Positions 1 through 6,771 of a DNA stretch of 25,855 nucleotides are shown here, one piece after another. Below the pieces are notes generated by a model. That model saw only the letters and a list, made by a program, of their open reading frames with translations, had not been told where the DNA came from and did no database searches. The translations under genes and the position numbers were made by a program. The stretch comes from a virus. The stretch is taken from positions 1 to 25,855 of IMG/VR virus record IMGVR_UViG_3300027810_000055; one strand, 5' to 3'. How positions within the stretch are numbered: the stretch's first letter is position 1; each line of letters starts with the position of its first letter.

Positions 1-104
1 TATCGATTATATGCGTCCACCTCAACCTGATTTAATACTCTATTAGTAAAAGGCGATACCAAATCGCCATGTTCTGCCATTGGTTGCTGTCTCATATCCC
101 TCAT
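1..104 (-). CDS. Partial hypothetical protein (N-terminus, cut by window edge)
   Basis: An open frame runs leftward from an ATG at 104-102 for 34 codons to the window edge without a stop; it begins MRDMRQQPMAEHGDLV. The start overlaps the stop of the upstream minus-strand gene as ATGA. It is preceded by a very strong ribosome binding site reading GGAGGTGA on the minus strand, about six bases before the ATG. Overlap plus site strongly suggest a real, translationally coupled third gene of the leftward module. The visible part is polar and has no recognisable domain, so no function is proposed. Confidence 0.7.
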   Translation of the reverse strand, partial: MRDMRQQPMAEHGDLVSPFTNRVLNQVEVDAYNR

Positions 105-463
105 GCTGTCACCTCCACATCTAATACGCCTGTCTCTTCCATCGCTTCGCTGATGATCTCCTCGCCAACTATATAGACGTACATATTGACAACGTGTTCG
201 GGCTGACTAAAGTCAGTGTAGACCTCGCCAAAATTGTCTTGCTCGTATTCTTTGATGATGTTGATTACATCGAAAGCCATATGACCCAACCAAAATTTTG
301 CTTCGTGAGTACCAGTGATGTAATAGTCATTGTTGAAAATGTCGTGATGCACATCATTAACTTCGGTGAAGTCGTAAGTGTGACCATCAGCGGCTTGCGC
401 TTTGGTTTCGTCAAGCCAATCAATTGCATGGTTCTTAATTTCTTCGCGTTTAAATAAAAGCAT
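101..463 (-). CDS. Conserved phage hypothetical protein, acidic, 120 aa
   Basis: The protein is acidic and soluble, with no signal peptide or membrane segment. Aromatic and acidic patches such as AIDWLDETKA, YDFTEVNDVHHDIF and EYEQDNFGEVYTDF alternate with predicted helices, and I see no known catalytic motif. It looks like a small cytoplasmic phage accessory protein of the kind common in marine phages, but I cannot name a family or function. The start is well supported by TAAGGAGA about seven bases upstream on the minus strand. Its stop overlaps the start of the next leftward gene by ATGA, so the two are probably co-translated. Its orientation, opposite to the structural genes, suggests a separate and possibly early transcription unit. 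Confidence 0.8.
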   Translation of the reverse strand: MLLFKREEIKNHAIDWLDETKAQAADGHTYDFTEVNDVHHDIFNNDYYITGTHEAKFWLGHMAFDVINIIKEYEQDNFGEVYTDFSQPEHVVNMYVYIVGEEIISEAMEETGVLDVEVTA

Positions 464-516
464 TGTGTGTGTCTCCTTAGATAAGACGTTGATTCGAGGC
501 TAAATTGCCACGCTAA

Positions 517-539
517 AGCCACCCTATATAAGAGTGGCT
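517..539 (-). other. Stem-loop between two minus-strand genes
   Basis: AGCCACCC and GAGTGGCT form an eight-base-pair stem (one G-U pair in the minus-strand RNA) around the seven-base loop TATATAA. It lies in the 85-bp gap between the 872-549 gene and the 463-101 gene. No clear U-tract follows it on either strand, so a standard intrinsic terminator is not supported. It could modulate readthrough, act as an RNA processing site, or be a protein-binding palindrome. Only the fold is certain. Confidence 0.5.
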
Positions 540-548
540 CAGGTGTGA

Positions 549-872
549 CTATTTTCTAGGCTTGCCGTTAGCTACAAACTCATCCCAATGGCTTTCTGCC
601 CATTCGTAAAGGTCGTCAGATATGATATCTGTCCAAGCTCCATCGTGATAACTGACATCTTTCTCTATATAAAGAGCTCCTTTCTCAGCTAAAGCACCAT
701 AAGTTCCTGCGGCTTCGTGTTTGCTCCAACCCATAGATGTAAGCACTTCAGGATGACACCAAGTGAATGGGTCATTTTCTAAATCCATTGGGCGATCACC
801 ACCCATGCCGTCTAGGCATTCAGCGACAAGGTGGAGCGCGGCCAGTTTTTCGTTGGGAGTAAAGTTGTGCAT
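549..872 (-). CDS. Hypothetical protein, 107 aa
   Basis: This soluble, acidic protein starts MHNFTPNEKLAALHLVAEC and is rich in Trp, His and Asp. The layout (LAALHLVAECLDGMGG, then FTWCHPEVLTSMGWSKHEAAGTYGALAEKGALYIEKD) resembles a small winged-helix-like fold: an N-terminal helix, a second helix after GWS, a helix containing AAGTYGALAEKG, then a beta pair. That is an impression, not an assignment. It is the first gene of the leftward module, directly beside the control region. The ribosome binding site is weak (only AGG close to the ATG). A small DNA-binding regulator is possible but unproven. Confidence 0.75.
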   Translation of the reverse strand: MHNFTPNEKLAALHLVAECLDGMGGDRPMDLENDPFTWCHPEVLTSMGWSKHEAAGTYGALAEKGALYIEKDVSYHDGAWTDIISDDLYEWAESHWDEFVANGKPRK

Positions 873-901
873 ACCTAATACCTATATAACTATATGAATG
901 A

Positions 902-940
902 GGTGTAACAATACTGACTATATAATAGTAATGCAACACC
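902..940. promoter_or_regulatory. Nested palindrome containing a TATAAT box, possible operator/promoter
   Basis: The inner dyad ACTAT-ATA-ATAGT (917-929) is perfect and is flanked by GGTGT (902-906) and ACACC (936-940), also an inverted pair. A plus-strand TATAAT lies within the dyad at 921-926. On the minus strand a loose -35/-10 pair (TTGCAT and TATTGT, 17 bp apart) could drive the 872-549 gene. A palindrome over a possible promoter just upstream of a divergent gene is the usual arrangement of an operator. The promoter match is weak and is inference. Confidence 0.35.
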
Positions 941-1166
941 CAAACGGACAATAAGAGAGCAAACTGGTAGAATTACTAACATTAAGCATAATCCACTAAG
1001 AATAAGCCATTTACTAGCATAATGTTTTGTGTCCACCTATATGATATATACAGGGGGTTATGCCGTCGCATTCACTACGTCAACCACTTGATCAATAAGT
1101 GATCAACATTGGCTAGACCCTTGATTCTATATGCAAGCTGCAACACTGCCCTGGTGGGTATAAGTC

Positions 1167-1175
1167 TGTGGATAA
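1167..1175 (-). promoter_or_regulatory. Perfect DnaA-box 9-mer
   Basis: The plus strand reads TGTGGATAA, the complement of TTATCCACA, the strongest form of the bacterial DnaA box. One such site in a window this size can occur by chance, so its value lies only in its position inside the repeat-rich non-coding region, about 135 bp from the tandem repeats. I did not see a second perfect copy nearby. Confidence 0.3.
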
Positions 1176-1308
1176 GATTACAGTTCGTGTCTCATCAGCT
1201 AACCATTGCTCCCCTCTTTGCTTGGCTGATGTGATACGGACGTTTATGTGGCTAGACCAATAGAACGCCATAGATTGTCTTGTGCGAGGCTTTGGGTAGA
1301 CTTGGGTA

Positions 1309-1353
1309 ATTGCTTGGGTGATCTTGTGTGGATTGCTTGGGTGATCTTGTGTG
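1309..1353. repeat. Perfect 22-nt tandem direct repeat (23-nt period)
   Basis: The 22-nt unit, which begins ATTGCTTGGGTG and ends ATCTTGTGTG, occurs at 1309-1330 and again at 1332-1353, separated by one base. Upstream, TTGGGT also occurs at 1292-1297 and 1302-1307, giving four TTGGGT motifs in about 50 bp. Iterated units of this size in a non-coding region are typical of protein-binding iterons in origins, partition or terminase recognition sites; which of these applies here cannot be decided. Confidence 0.85.
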
Positions 1354-1462
1354 AACTCTGGTGGTCTTAGGCGACCCCATTTGTATTGAACACATACAGC
1401 CTCATCCCAATAAATTTTTCTAATGTCGTAAGTCTAACCAATGTTAACCAACGATAATGCAA

Positions 1463-1477
1463 CGGATAAGATATCCG
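1463..1477. repeat. Short perfect inverted repeat
   Basis: CGGATA and TATCCG form a perfect six-base-pair palindrome with the three-base centre AGA. It is one of several dyads in the non-coding region and could be an operator half-site pair; no function is shown. Confidence 0.5.
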
Positions 1478-1563
1478 ATTGATGATTGTGTGATGTAAGT
1501 CATTGATAACTATAGAGTTAATGGTTTCGGTCTGGAGTCCCTAGGTTTTTTCCAATGGGGCGT

Positions 1564-1605
1564 GGGGTTAAATGGCTAATGGCTTCAAAAATAGCGTTAA
1601 ACCCC
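1564..1605 (+). other. Long stem-loop upstream of the rightward genes
   Basis: GGGGTTAAAT pairs with GTTAAACCCC (one A-A mismatch, one G-U), and after a bulged G the inner GCTA (1576-1579) pairs with TAGC (1592-1595), leaving a 13-base loop. It is followed by a repeated TTG tract (TTGTTGTTGTTATTG) rather than a clean run of T. It could be a weak intrinsic terminator insulating the structural genes, an mRNA 5' stabiliser, or a DNA-level recognition structure. Confidence 0.5.
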
Positions 1606-1651
1606 TTGTTGTTGTTGTTATTGTTCGACCTTCTTTAGAGGAGAGCCACCC

Positions 1652-1804
1652 TTGAGATTTACACTAAAGAACGACTTTAAGTCATTCGGCTACTTTCATT
1701 TACTTCCAGAGTTTGAGCTGTCGGTAGGCGCTTACGGTGAGATACGGCATCTACGTTTAGCCTTCCTGACCCACGAACTTTGGATATCATTTAATAGAAC
1801 ATAG
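1652..1804 (+). CDS. Small hypothetical protein with TTG start, 50 aa
   Basis: This frame begins at a TTG preceded by the purine-rich AGAGGAGAG, a good ribosome binding site ending about seven bases upstream. It encodes 50 residues beginning (M)RFTLKNDFKSFGYFHLLPEF and ending FLTHELWISFNRT. The composition is protein-like: alternating hydrophobic and charged residues, with a likely beta-strand-rich fold and no membrane segment. It ends 13 bp before the ATG of the first tail fibre gene and would be the first gene of the rightward operon. No ATG is available, so only the site and composition support it. No function can be given. Confidence 0.6.
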   Translation: MRFTLKNDFKSFGYFHLLPEFELSVGAYGEIRHLRLAFLTHELWISFNRT

Positions 1805-1817
1805 GACACCCCCTAAG

Positions 1818-2597
1818 ATGGCACTTGAAACTGGGACTTACATCGATAGTCTAGTAGCAGTAAACCCTGCTGCTACGGATGCTCTATCGCAAGCTGATGA
1901 CCACCTAAGACTAATTAAAGCCACACTCAAAGCAACCTTCCCTAGTGTTACTGGGGCTATTGAGGCTACTCATACAGCTATTAATACTAAGGTTGCTGAA
2001 CCAGTGTCGGCTATAACCTCAGATGGCACTGACCCTAGTCTCGCCACAGGCATTACGGCTGCTCAACTAAAGACATTGATTGGGGTTGTGGAGTCGGCTA
2101 TTACTACTGACGGCTCTACCCCTAGTCTATCTAGTGGCATTACGGCTGCTGAAGTTAGGACATTAATAGGTGCGGCTGAAGCTGCCACCACAGCCACCTT
2201 ATCCAGTGTTTACCCAGTAGGCAGTATCTATACCTCTGTAGTGGCTACTAATCCCTCGACCTTCTTTGGTGGTCAGTGGAATCCCTATGGTCAAGGTAAA
2301 GTAATGATTGGAGTAGATTCAACGGATACAGACTTTAGTACTGTAGGAAACACTGGTGGTGCTAAGACACACACCCTGACTACCGATGAAATCCCTAGTC
2401 ATACACACGAATTTACTGCTTTCCAAACAACGTCAGGTAGTAACAACCGTACTGGTGGTGGCGCATTGTCTGCAAGCGCCTCTGGTACTACAGTGGCTAC
2501 TGGGGGTGGTCAAGCCCACAATAACCTACAGCCTTATGTGGTTGTCTATATGTGGCAGCGTGTAGCTGATAGTCAAGCTATTGGCGGTGGTGGCTAA
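1818..2597 (+). CDS. Tail fibre / collar-domain protein, 259 aa
   Basis: This is a short tail fibre or receptor-binding protein. Residues 1-45 form a conserved fibre N-terminus (NPAATDALSQADDHLRLIK), probably the virion attachment end. Residues 64-92 and 93-121 are two copies of a 29-residue repeat around AIT(S/T)DG...GITAA...TLIG. From about 132 the protein has the features of the phage tail-collar family: YPVGSIYTS, FFGGQW, GKVMIGV, then HTLTTDEIPSHTHE (185-198) and a closing AHNNLQPYVVVYMW (233-246). The paired His of SHTH and the NLQPY/W ending are hallmarks of T4 gp12-like tips, where histidines can bind metal. The C-terminus is a Gly tail. The stop shares one base with the start of the next gene (TAATG). 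Confidence 0.88.
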   Translation: MALETGTYIDSLVAVNPAATDALSQADDHLRLIKATLKATFPSVTGAIEATHTAINTKVAEPVSAITSDGTDPSLATGITAAQLKTLIGVVESAITTDGSTPSLSSGITAAEVRTLIGAAEAATTATLSSVYPVGSIYTSVVATNPSTFFGGQWNPYGQGKVMIGVDSTDTDFSTVGNTGGAKTHTLTTDEIPSHTHEFTAFQTTSGSNNRTGGGALSASASGTTVATGGGQAHNNLQPYVVVYMWQRVADSQAIGGGG

Positions 2598-2743
2598 TGA
2601 ACTGTTGGACATGTAAGACAGAGCTTATATGGGGTGACGATCAAGATTGTGAAGATTGTGAAGAGTACGTCATGGTGTCTAACTTTAGCTGTCCGACATG
2701 CCAAGCGCATGTAGAGTTCTATGTACCAAGAACTGAGGATTAG
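2597..2743 (+). CDS. Zinc-ribbon-like miniprotein, 48 aa
   Basis: The ATG shares one base with the stop of the fibre gene, so it is probably translated by termination-reinitiation. The protein has three CxxC pairs: C3-C6 (CWTC), C18-C21 (CEDC) and C32-C35 (CPTC), around an acidic centre, which fits a small zinc ribbon using the first and third pairs, perhaps with redox potential from the second. Very similar small Cys-pair proteins starting with a Cys-Trp motif are, to my recollection, common in marine podoviruses, usually without a known role. It lies between two tail genes. It could be a virion, chaperone or host-directed factor. Confidence 0.8.
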   Translation: MNCWTCKTELIWGDDQDCEDCEEYVMVSNFSCPTCQAHVEFYVPRTED

Positions 2744-2782
2744 TAAACTTTAAGAAACAATGTACATTATAAGGAACAAATT

Positions 2783-4402
2783 ATGGGACAGCTTCTACCT
2801 GTTAGAGATGTTGGTAGCATAGGCGTAGTTACAGATATACGCCCTGCGTCCCTCCCGATCAATGCTTTTACTAGAGCTAAAAACGTAAGGTTTGATGAGG
2901 GTAGTGTAGGGCGATCCCCTGTATTCCGTACCATCAAAGATTCTCTTGGGTTTAACCCTAGATTTACTTATGCCATACCGGCTGACGTTAGCGGTAGCTA
3001 TGCAGCGGTTGTTCTTGTATCAGATACCTTTGCTCTTAAGCAGTACACTGGTAACTCTGTGTCCTCGATTCAAGGCAGTATCGCGACAACTTCAGTGGTT
3101 GCAACCTCGATAACAGGCACTAGCCTTGCCGACATAGCTTACATTAATAGGCGTGACCAAGTACCTGTTTATATGGCAAATGGGGGTACTAGTTTTGCGG
3201 CTTTACCTAACTGGGACTCCAACTGGAGGGCTGAATCTGTAAGGGCTTATGGGGACTTCCTTTTAGCACTGAACACTACAGAAAGCGGTACTAACTACCC
3301 CTCCAGAGTACGCTACAGTAACCTTACTTTGGCTAACTCTGTGCCTGACTCTTGGGATGCCTCTGACACTACTAAGTCAGCAGGATTCAACGATTTAGTA
3401 CAGATGAAGACAGGTATCGTCGATGGTCTAACTTTAGGTACTAACTTCATAGTCTACGCTAAAGATCAGGTGTGGCTAATGGAGTTTGTGGGTGGCACAT
3501 TCATACACAACTTTAGAAAACTCTTCAATGACTGTGGTGTTATTAACCAGAACTGTGTTGCAGAAGTTGAGGGTACGCACTATGTACTTGATCACGATGA
3601 CATATATGTGCATGACTCACACACTAGGCAGTCTATCTGTGATGAGAGAGTTAAAAACTATATCTTTAGTGGCCTGAACACAGCCAAAACTGACCGCTGT
3701 TTTGTACACCATAATGCTGACTTGGATGAAGTCATGTTCTGCTATGTGTCCGGTGACGATATGGCTGAATATACCCACGGTGACCGATGTAATCGTGCGG
3801 CTGTATACAACTATAAAAACCAAACTTGGTCGTTTGTAGACCTCCCTAATGTCGCTAGTTCGACGGTGGGTACTATTAGTTCTACAACAACTTACGCCAA
3901 CACTACGGCTGTATACAACACTATCGGTGGTAGCTACTACACCCAAGAAGCAGGCTATGACAACCATAGTCTATTCGTAGGTGAGTCCAATGCTGCTGAT
4001 GGCCTTACTTCAGATAAGTTGTACGGCTTAGATTTAAGTGACTCAGGTAGCCTATCGTTTCCCTTAGATTCGGAAGCAAACAAAAGCCCTTTCTTAGAGC
4101 GATCCGGTATAGACCTTGACGAGGTGTCTCCCCTTACTGGCTACAAAGTCATCTCTAAAATAGTGCCACAGGTAGACACTACAAGCACAGACAAAGTTTT
4201 TCAGTTTTCGTTTGGAGCAGCCGATTTACTTGGAGATACAGCCGTTTACAGCGGTAGTGTGGATTTTGATGTCTCTACAGATTACAAAATTGACTCAAGA
4301 GTCTCAGGTCGTTACTTGTCTTACAAGATGACTGTTTCTGACACTAAAGATTTTGACTTCTTAGGATTTGATTTGGATATGATGACAACTGGTAGGAGGT
4401 AG
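2783..4402 (+). CDS. Tail nozzle / stabilisation-type structural protein candidate, 539 aa
   Basis: A large beta-rich protein with no signal peptide. The opening (LLPVRDVGSIGVVTDIRPASLP, then NAFTRAKNVRFDEGSVGRSP) is typical of podoviral tail nozzle or stabilisation proteins of the P22 gp10 / T7 gp12 functional class, in which repeating strands build a propeller-like tube closing the portal channel. Later patches (TLGTNFIVYAKDQVWLMEF, YVLDHDDIYVHDSH, AVYNYKNQTWSFVDLP) read as repeated propeller strands. The C-terminal quarter may be a separate beta domain. It starts after AAGGA in a 39-bp gap and is followed by the long fibre gene. The class is inferred from architecture and position between fibre genes; a generic tail protein is the fallback. 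Confidence 0.65.
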   Translation: MGQLLPVRDVGSIGVVTDIRPASLPINAFTRAKNVRFDEGSVGRSPVFRTIKDSLGFNPRFTYAIPADVSGSYAAVVLVSDTFALKQYTGNSVSSIQGSIATTSVVATSITGTSLADIAYINRRDQVPVYMANGGTSFAALPNWDSNWRAESVRAYGDFLLALNTTESGTNYPSRVRYSNLTLANSVPDSWDASDTTKSAGFNDLVQMKTGIVDGLTLGTNFIVYAKDQVWLMEFVGGTFIHNFRKLFNDCGVINQNCVAEVEGTHYVLDHDDIYVHDSHTRQSICDERVKNYIFSGLNTAKTDRCFVHHNADLDEVMFCYVSGDDMAEYTHGDRCNRAAVYNYKNQTWSFVDLPNVASSTVGTISSTTTYANTTAVYNTIGGSYYTQEAGYDNHSLFVGESNAADGLTSDKLYGLDLSDSGSLSFPLDSEANKSPFLERSGIDLDEVSPLTGYKVISKIVPQVDTTSTDKVFQFSFGAADLLGDTAVYSGSVDFDVSTDYKIDSRVSGRYLSYKMTVSDTKDFDFLGFDLDMMTTGRR

Positions 4403-4407
4403 AGGCA

Positions 4408-6771
4408 ATGTCACAAGTACCTCCACTAGGATATAAGCGACACCCTTTACCATGTATGCCCCCACTTAAGAATAACGGCAAAAACAAAGGTAAGGTAAAA
4501 ACCCCACTTGCGCTACCGACAAGCTCTGAAAAAGACCCCCTTGTTGGCTATGTTGCAGATGAACTTCAACGCTTAGAAAATAGTTTATCGACCAATCATC
4601 AGGCTATTACTGGCTTTGGTGATGATGTTATCCAGATTAGCCAAGACATCATAAACCTCTCAGGAACTGTGTCCAACAACGAAAGTACTGCCACTGCATC
4701 CATACTCCAACAAGCCATTATTAGAGTGACTGCGGAAGAGGCTTTGGCGCAGTTAATAACCCAGTTGACAGCAACAGTCGCCACTAACGAAAGTACAGGG
4801 GCAGCTTCTGTACTTAGTGTCCAGACGGCTTTTGCAACGGCTACTTCTGCTGTAGCATCCAGTGTCCTTACATTGGAAGCCACTGTGACTTCTAATGATT
4901 CTACGCAGTCGGCTTCCCTTGTAAATGAGCAGATTGCTAGGGCAACTGCTGTCGAAGCGGTAGCCTCAAGTGTTACTACCCTTACTGCTACAGTTTCAAC
5001 AAATGCCAGTAACGCTACTGCACAAGTGGTGGCAGAACAAACAGCTAGGGCAACTGCTGTCGAAGCTGTAGCCTCAAATGTTACTACACTTACTGCTACA
5101 GTTGTGACAAACGCTGCTGCGGCTACTGCACAAGTGGTAGCAGAACAAACAGCAAGAGCCACGGCTATAGGTGCTGTAGCCTCCACTGTGACTACACTTA
5201 CTGCCACAGTTTCGACAAATGCGACTGCGGCTACTGCGGAAGTAACTGCGGAGAGAACAGCTAGGGTGACTGCGGAAGAGGCTTTAGCTTTAGTCAGTAC
5301 AAATTTAGCGGCAACCATTACTACTAACCAGAATACTTTGACAGCATCTATTGCCGCAGAGGCTACCGCTAGAGCTACGGCTACTACTGCACTAGCCCAA
5401 TCTATAACAAACCTTTCGGCTGACGCAGGGGGAACTGACAGTACAACATCAGCGGCTATCACTGCGGAAGAAACAGCAAGGGTATCGGCAGATCAAGCTG
5501 CTGCCGTTATTGTCACTAATCTTACTGCTACAGTCACGACCAATCAAAACACTAACGTAGCGGCCATTTTGGCTGAACAAGTAGCAAGGGCAACTGCGGT
5601 AAGTGCTGTAGCCTCAACTGTTACCAATCTTACTGCTACAGTCACGACCAACCAAGCCACGAATGTAGCGGCCATTGTGGCTGAACAAACAGCTAGGGCA
5701 ACTGCTGTGAATGCGGTAGCTTCAAGTGTTACTACACTCACTGCTACAGTTAATGGTGTGTCTGCGGCAGTCGCAACTGAGGCTTCCGCAAGGGCAGTAG
5801 CTGTTGGTGCTGCATTAGCATCAGCGGCAGGAGCGCAAAGCACAGCAGACGGAAAGATAGATACTTTTTACCAGATAGCCGCCCCGACCAGTGCAAGCGT
5901 AGGCGATCTGTGGTTTGACACCGACGATGGCAATACCCTTTACAGATACGATGGGTCAACATGGATAGTAGCCACAGACCAAGACTTAGGCATAGCCATA
6001 AACGCAGCAGCAGGAGCGCAAGCCACAGCAGACGGTAAAGTAGCTACGTTTTACCAAGCTACACCGCCAACCGCTGAAGGTGACGGTGACCTATGGGTAG
6101 ACACTGATGACGGTAATAAACTTTATCGATGGAGTGGGACTGCGTGGACGATAGTACAAGATACCGCGATCCCTGCATTACAGCTTAAGTATGGTGTGTC
6201 TCTGAATGCCAATGGTTATATAACTGGGTTTTCGCAGAACAATGACGGTAGTACAGGCAAGTTCAGGATAATAGCTGACGATTTTCGCATAATCGACCCT
6301 TCTGCCACTATTGGTGAAGAAGGCACTCAAGTGTTTTCTGTTATCAATGGTGTAGTGTCAATTGCAGGGGATTTAATTGTCGGTGGCTCTATTACCACAG
6401 GTAAAATTGCAGACAATGCAGTCACCAATGTTGCTTCTGTCAATATCGTAGGACTCGCCAATGAAACAGTCACAAGTACTACCCCAGTAACTCTTTTGTC
6501 TCTGACTTTTACAGGGTCGGGTGCTACAGCGGAAATTTTGGCAAACGTAGGTGCAGACGGCTCTGGAAAGAATTACTTGCAGATGTGGTTTTATTTAAAT
6601 GGCTCTCTTGTTAATACGCGGAACTACACCAGTGGTGGTCTTGAAGTATTCCAAACGACTACCCAAGTAGGTGTAAACACCCTAGTAATGAAAGGTCGTA
6701 AGTCCTCCAATACGTCAGGTAATGCCGTAATTACTGAGGCTTACATGCGTGTCTTGGAGTTAAAGAAATGA
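4408..6771 (+). CDS. Long repeat-containing tail fibre with J-like (DUF1983-type) module, 787 aa
   Basis: Residues 1-40 are a basic, Pro-rich leader. From about 50 to 470 the protein is a low-complexity Ala/Thr/Val coiled region built of 36-residue units (108 bp period) around ARATAV.AVAS.VT.LTATV, expected to form a trimeric shaft. Then come two copies of a TFYQ...GDLW.DTDDGN.LYR..G..W motif (about residues 487-520 and 548-582), typical of tail tip fibres. Residues about 588-671 (YGVSLNANGYITGFS, FRIIDPS, INGVVSIAGDLIVGGSI) match the central-fibre module of lambda J-type tip proteins (DUF1983). The last 110 residues look like a beta-sandwich knob, possibly receptor-binding. AGGAGG lies upstream, overlapping the previous gene's stop codon. 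It overlaps the next gene by ATGA. Confidence 0.82.
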   Translation: MSQVPPLGYKRHPLPCMPPLKNNGKNKGKVKTPLALPTSSEKDPLVGYVADELQRLENSLSTNHQAITGFGDDVIQISQDIINLSGTVSNNESTATASILQQAIIRVTAEEALAQLITQLTATVATNESTGAASVLSVQTAFATATSAVASSVLTLEATVTSNDSTQSASLVNEQIARATAVEAVASSVTTLTATVSTNASNATAQVVAEQTARATAVEAVASNVTTLTATVVTNAAAATAQVVAEQTARATAIGAVASTVTTLTATVSTNATAATAEVTAERTARVTAEEALALVSTNLAATITTNQNTLTASIAAEATARATATTALAQSITNLSADAGGTDSTTSAAITAEETARVSADQAAAVIVTNLTATVTTNQNTNVAAILAEQVARATAVSAVASTVTNLTATVTTNQATNVAAIVAEQTARATAVNAVASSVTTLTATVNGVSAAVATEASARAVAVGAALASAAGAQSTADGKIDTFYQIAAPTSASVGDLWFDTDDGNTLYRYDGSTWIVATDQDLGIAINAAAGAQATADGKVATFYQATPPTAEGDGDLWVDTDDGNKLYRWSGTAWTIVQDTAIPALQLKYGVSLNANGYITGFSQNNDGSTGKFRIIADDFRIIDPSATIGEEGTQVFSVINGVVSIAGDLIVGGSITTGKIADNAVTNVASVNIVGLANETVTSTTPVTLLSLTFTGSGATAEILANVGADGSGKNYLQMWFYLNGSLVNTRNYTSGGLEVFQTTTQVGVNTLVMKGRKSSNTSGNAVITEAYMRVLELKK
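4930..5760 (+). repeat. 108-bp coding repeats in the fibre gene
   Basis: Blocks such as GGGCAACTGCTGTCGAAGC recur in register: the first and second are exactly 108 bp apart (4940 and 5048), a third is at 5156, and another pair spaced 108 bp lies near 5588 and 5696. The units between are more diverged. The 36-codon period keeps the frame, so gain or loss of a unit would only change shaft length. Confidence 0.75.

Larger units (their letters stand above)
873..1651. promoter_or_regulatory. Long non-coding control region between divergent gene sets
   Basis: About 780 bp carry no open frame with a credible ribosome binding site and length on either strand. The region separates the leftward small genes from the rightward structural genes, so promoters for both may lie here. 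Visible elements are a nested palindrome at 902-940, a repeated nonamer GGCTAGACC at 1111-1119 and 1250-1258, a perfect DnaA-box 9-mer at 1167-1175, a cluster of TTGGGT motifs ending in a 22-nt tandem repeat (1292-1353), a CGGATA/TATCCG palindrome at 1463-1477 and a stem-loop at 1564-1605. An origin, packaging site or promoter/operator region is inferred; none is proven. Confidence 0.5.

Noticed and set aside
1021-1102. 26-codon plus-strand frame starting MFCVHLYDIYRG
   Set aside because: It has no ribosome binding site and is short; a random frame in the control region is more likely.
1141-1215. Possible tRNA remnant suggested by a TTCG loop-like stretch
   Set aside because: No acceptor stem or anticodon arm could be paired around it.
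1505-1527. T7-type promoter-like CTATAGAG, with a similar CTATAGGA before the capsid gene at 18785-18792
   Set aside because: Only a 6-nt core (CTATAG) is shared, the second copy overlaps a ribosome site, and no phage RNA polymerase gene is visible in the window.
873-1651. Prophage attachment site
   Set aside because: No integrase, excisionase or direct att-type repeat is visible, and the rest of the window is ordinary lytic structural content.
4599-5462. A 287-codon minus-strand open frame opposite the long fibre gene
   Set aside because: It mirrors Ala/Thr-rich repeat codons of the plus-strand fibre; its Ala/Val-only composition and lack of a ribosome site mark it as a shadow.
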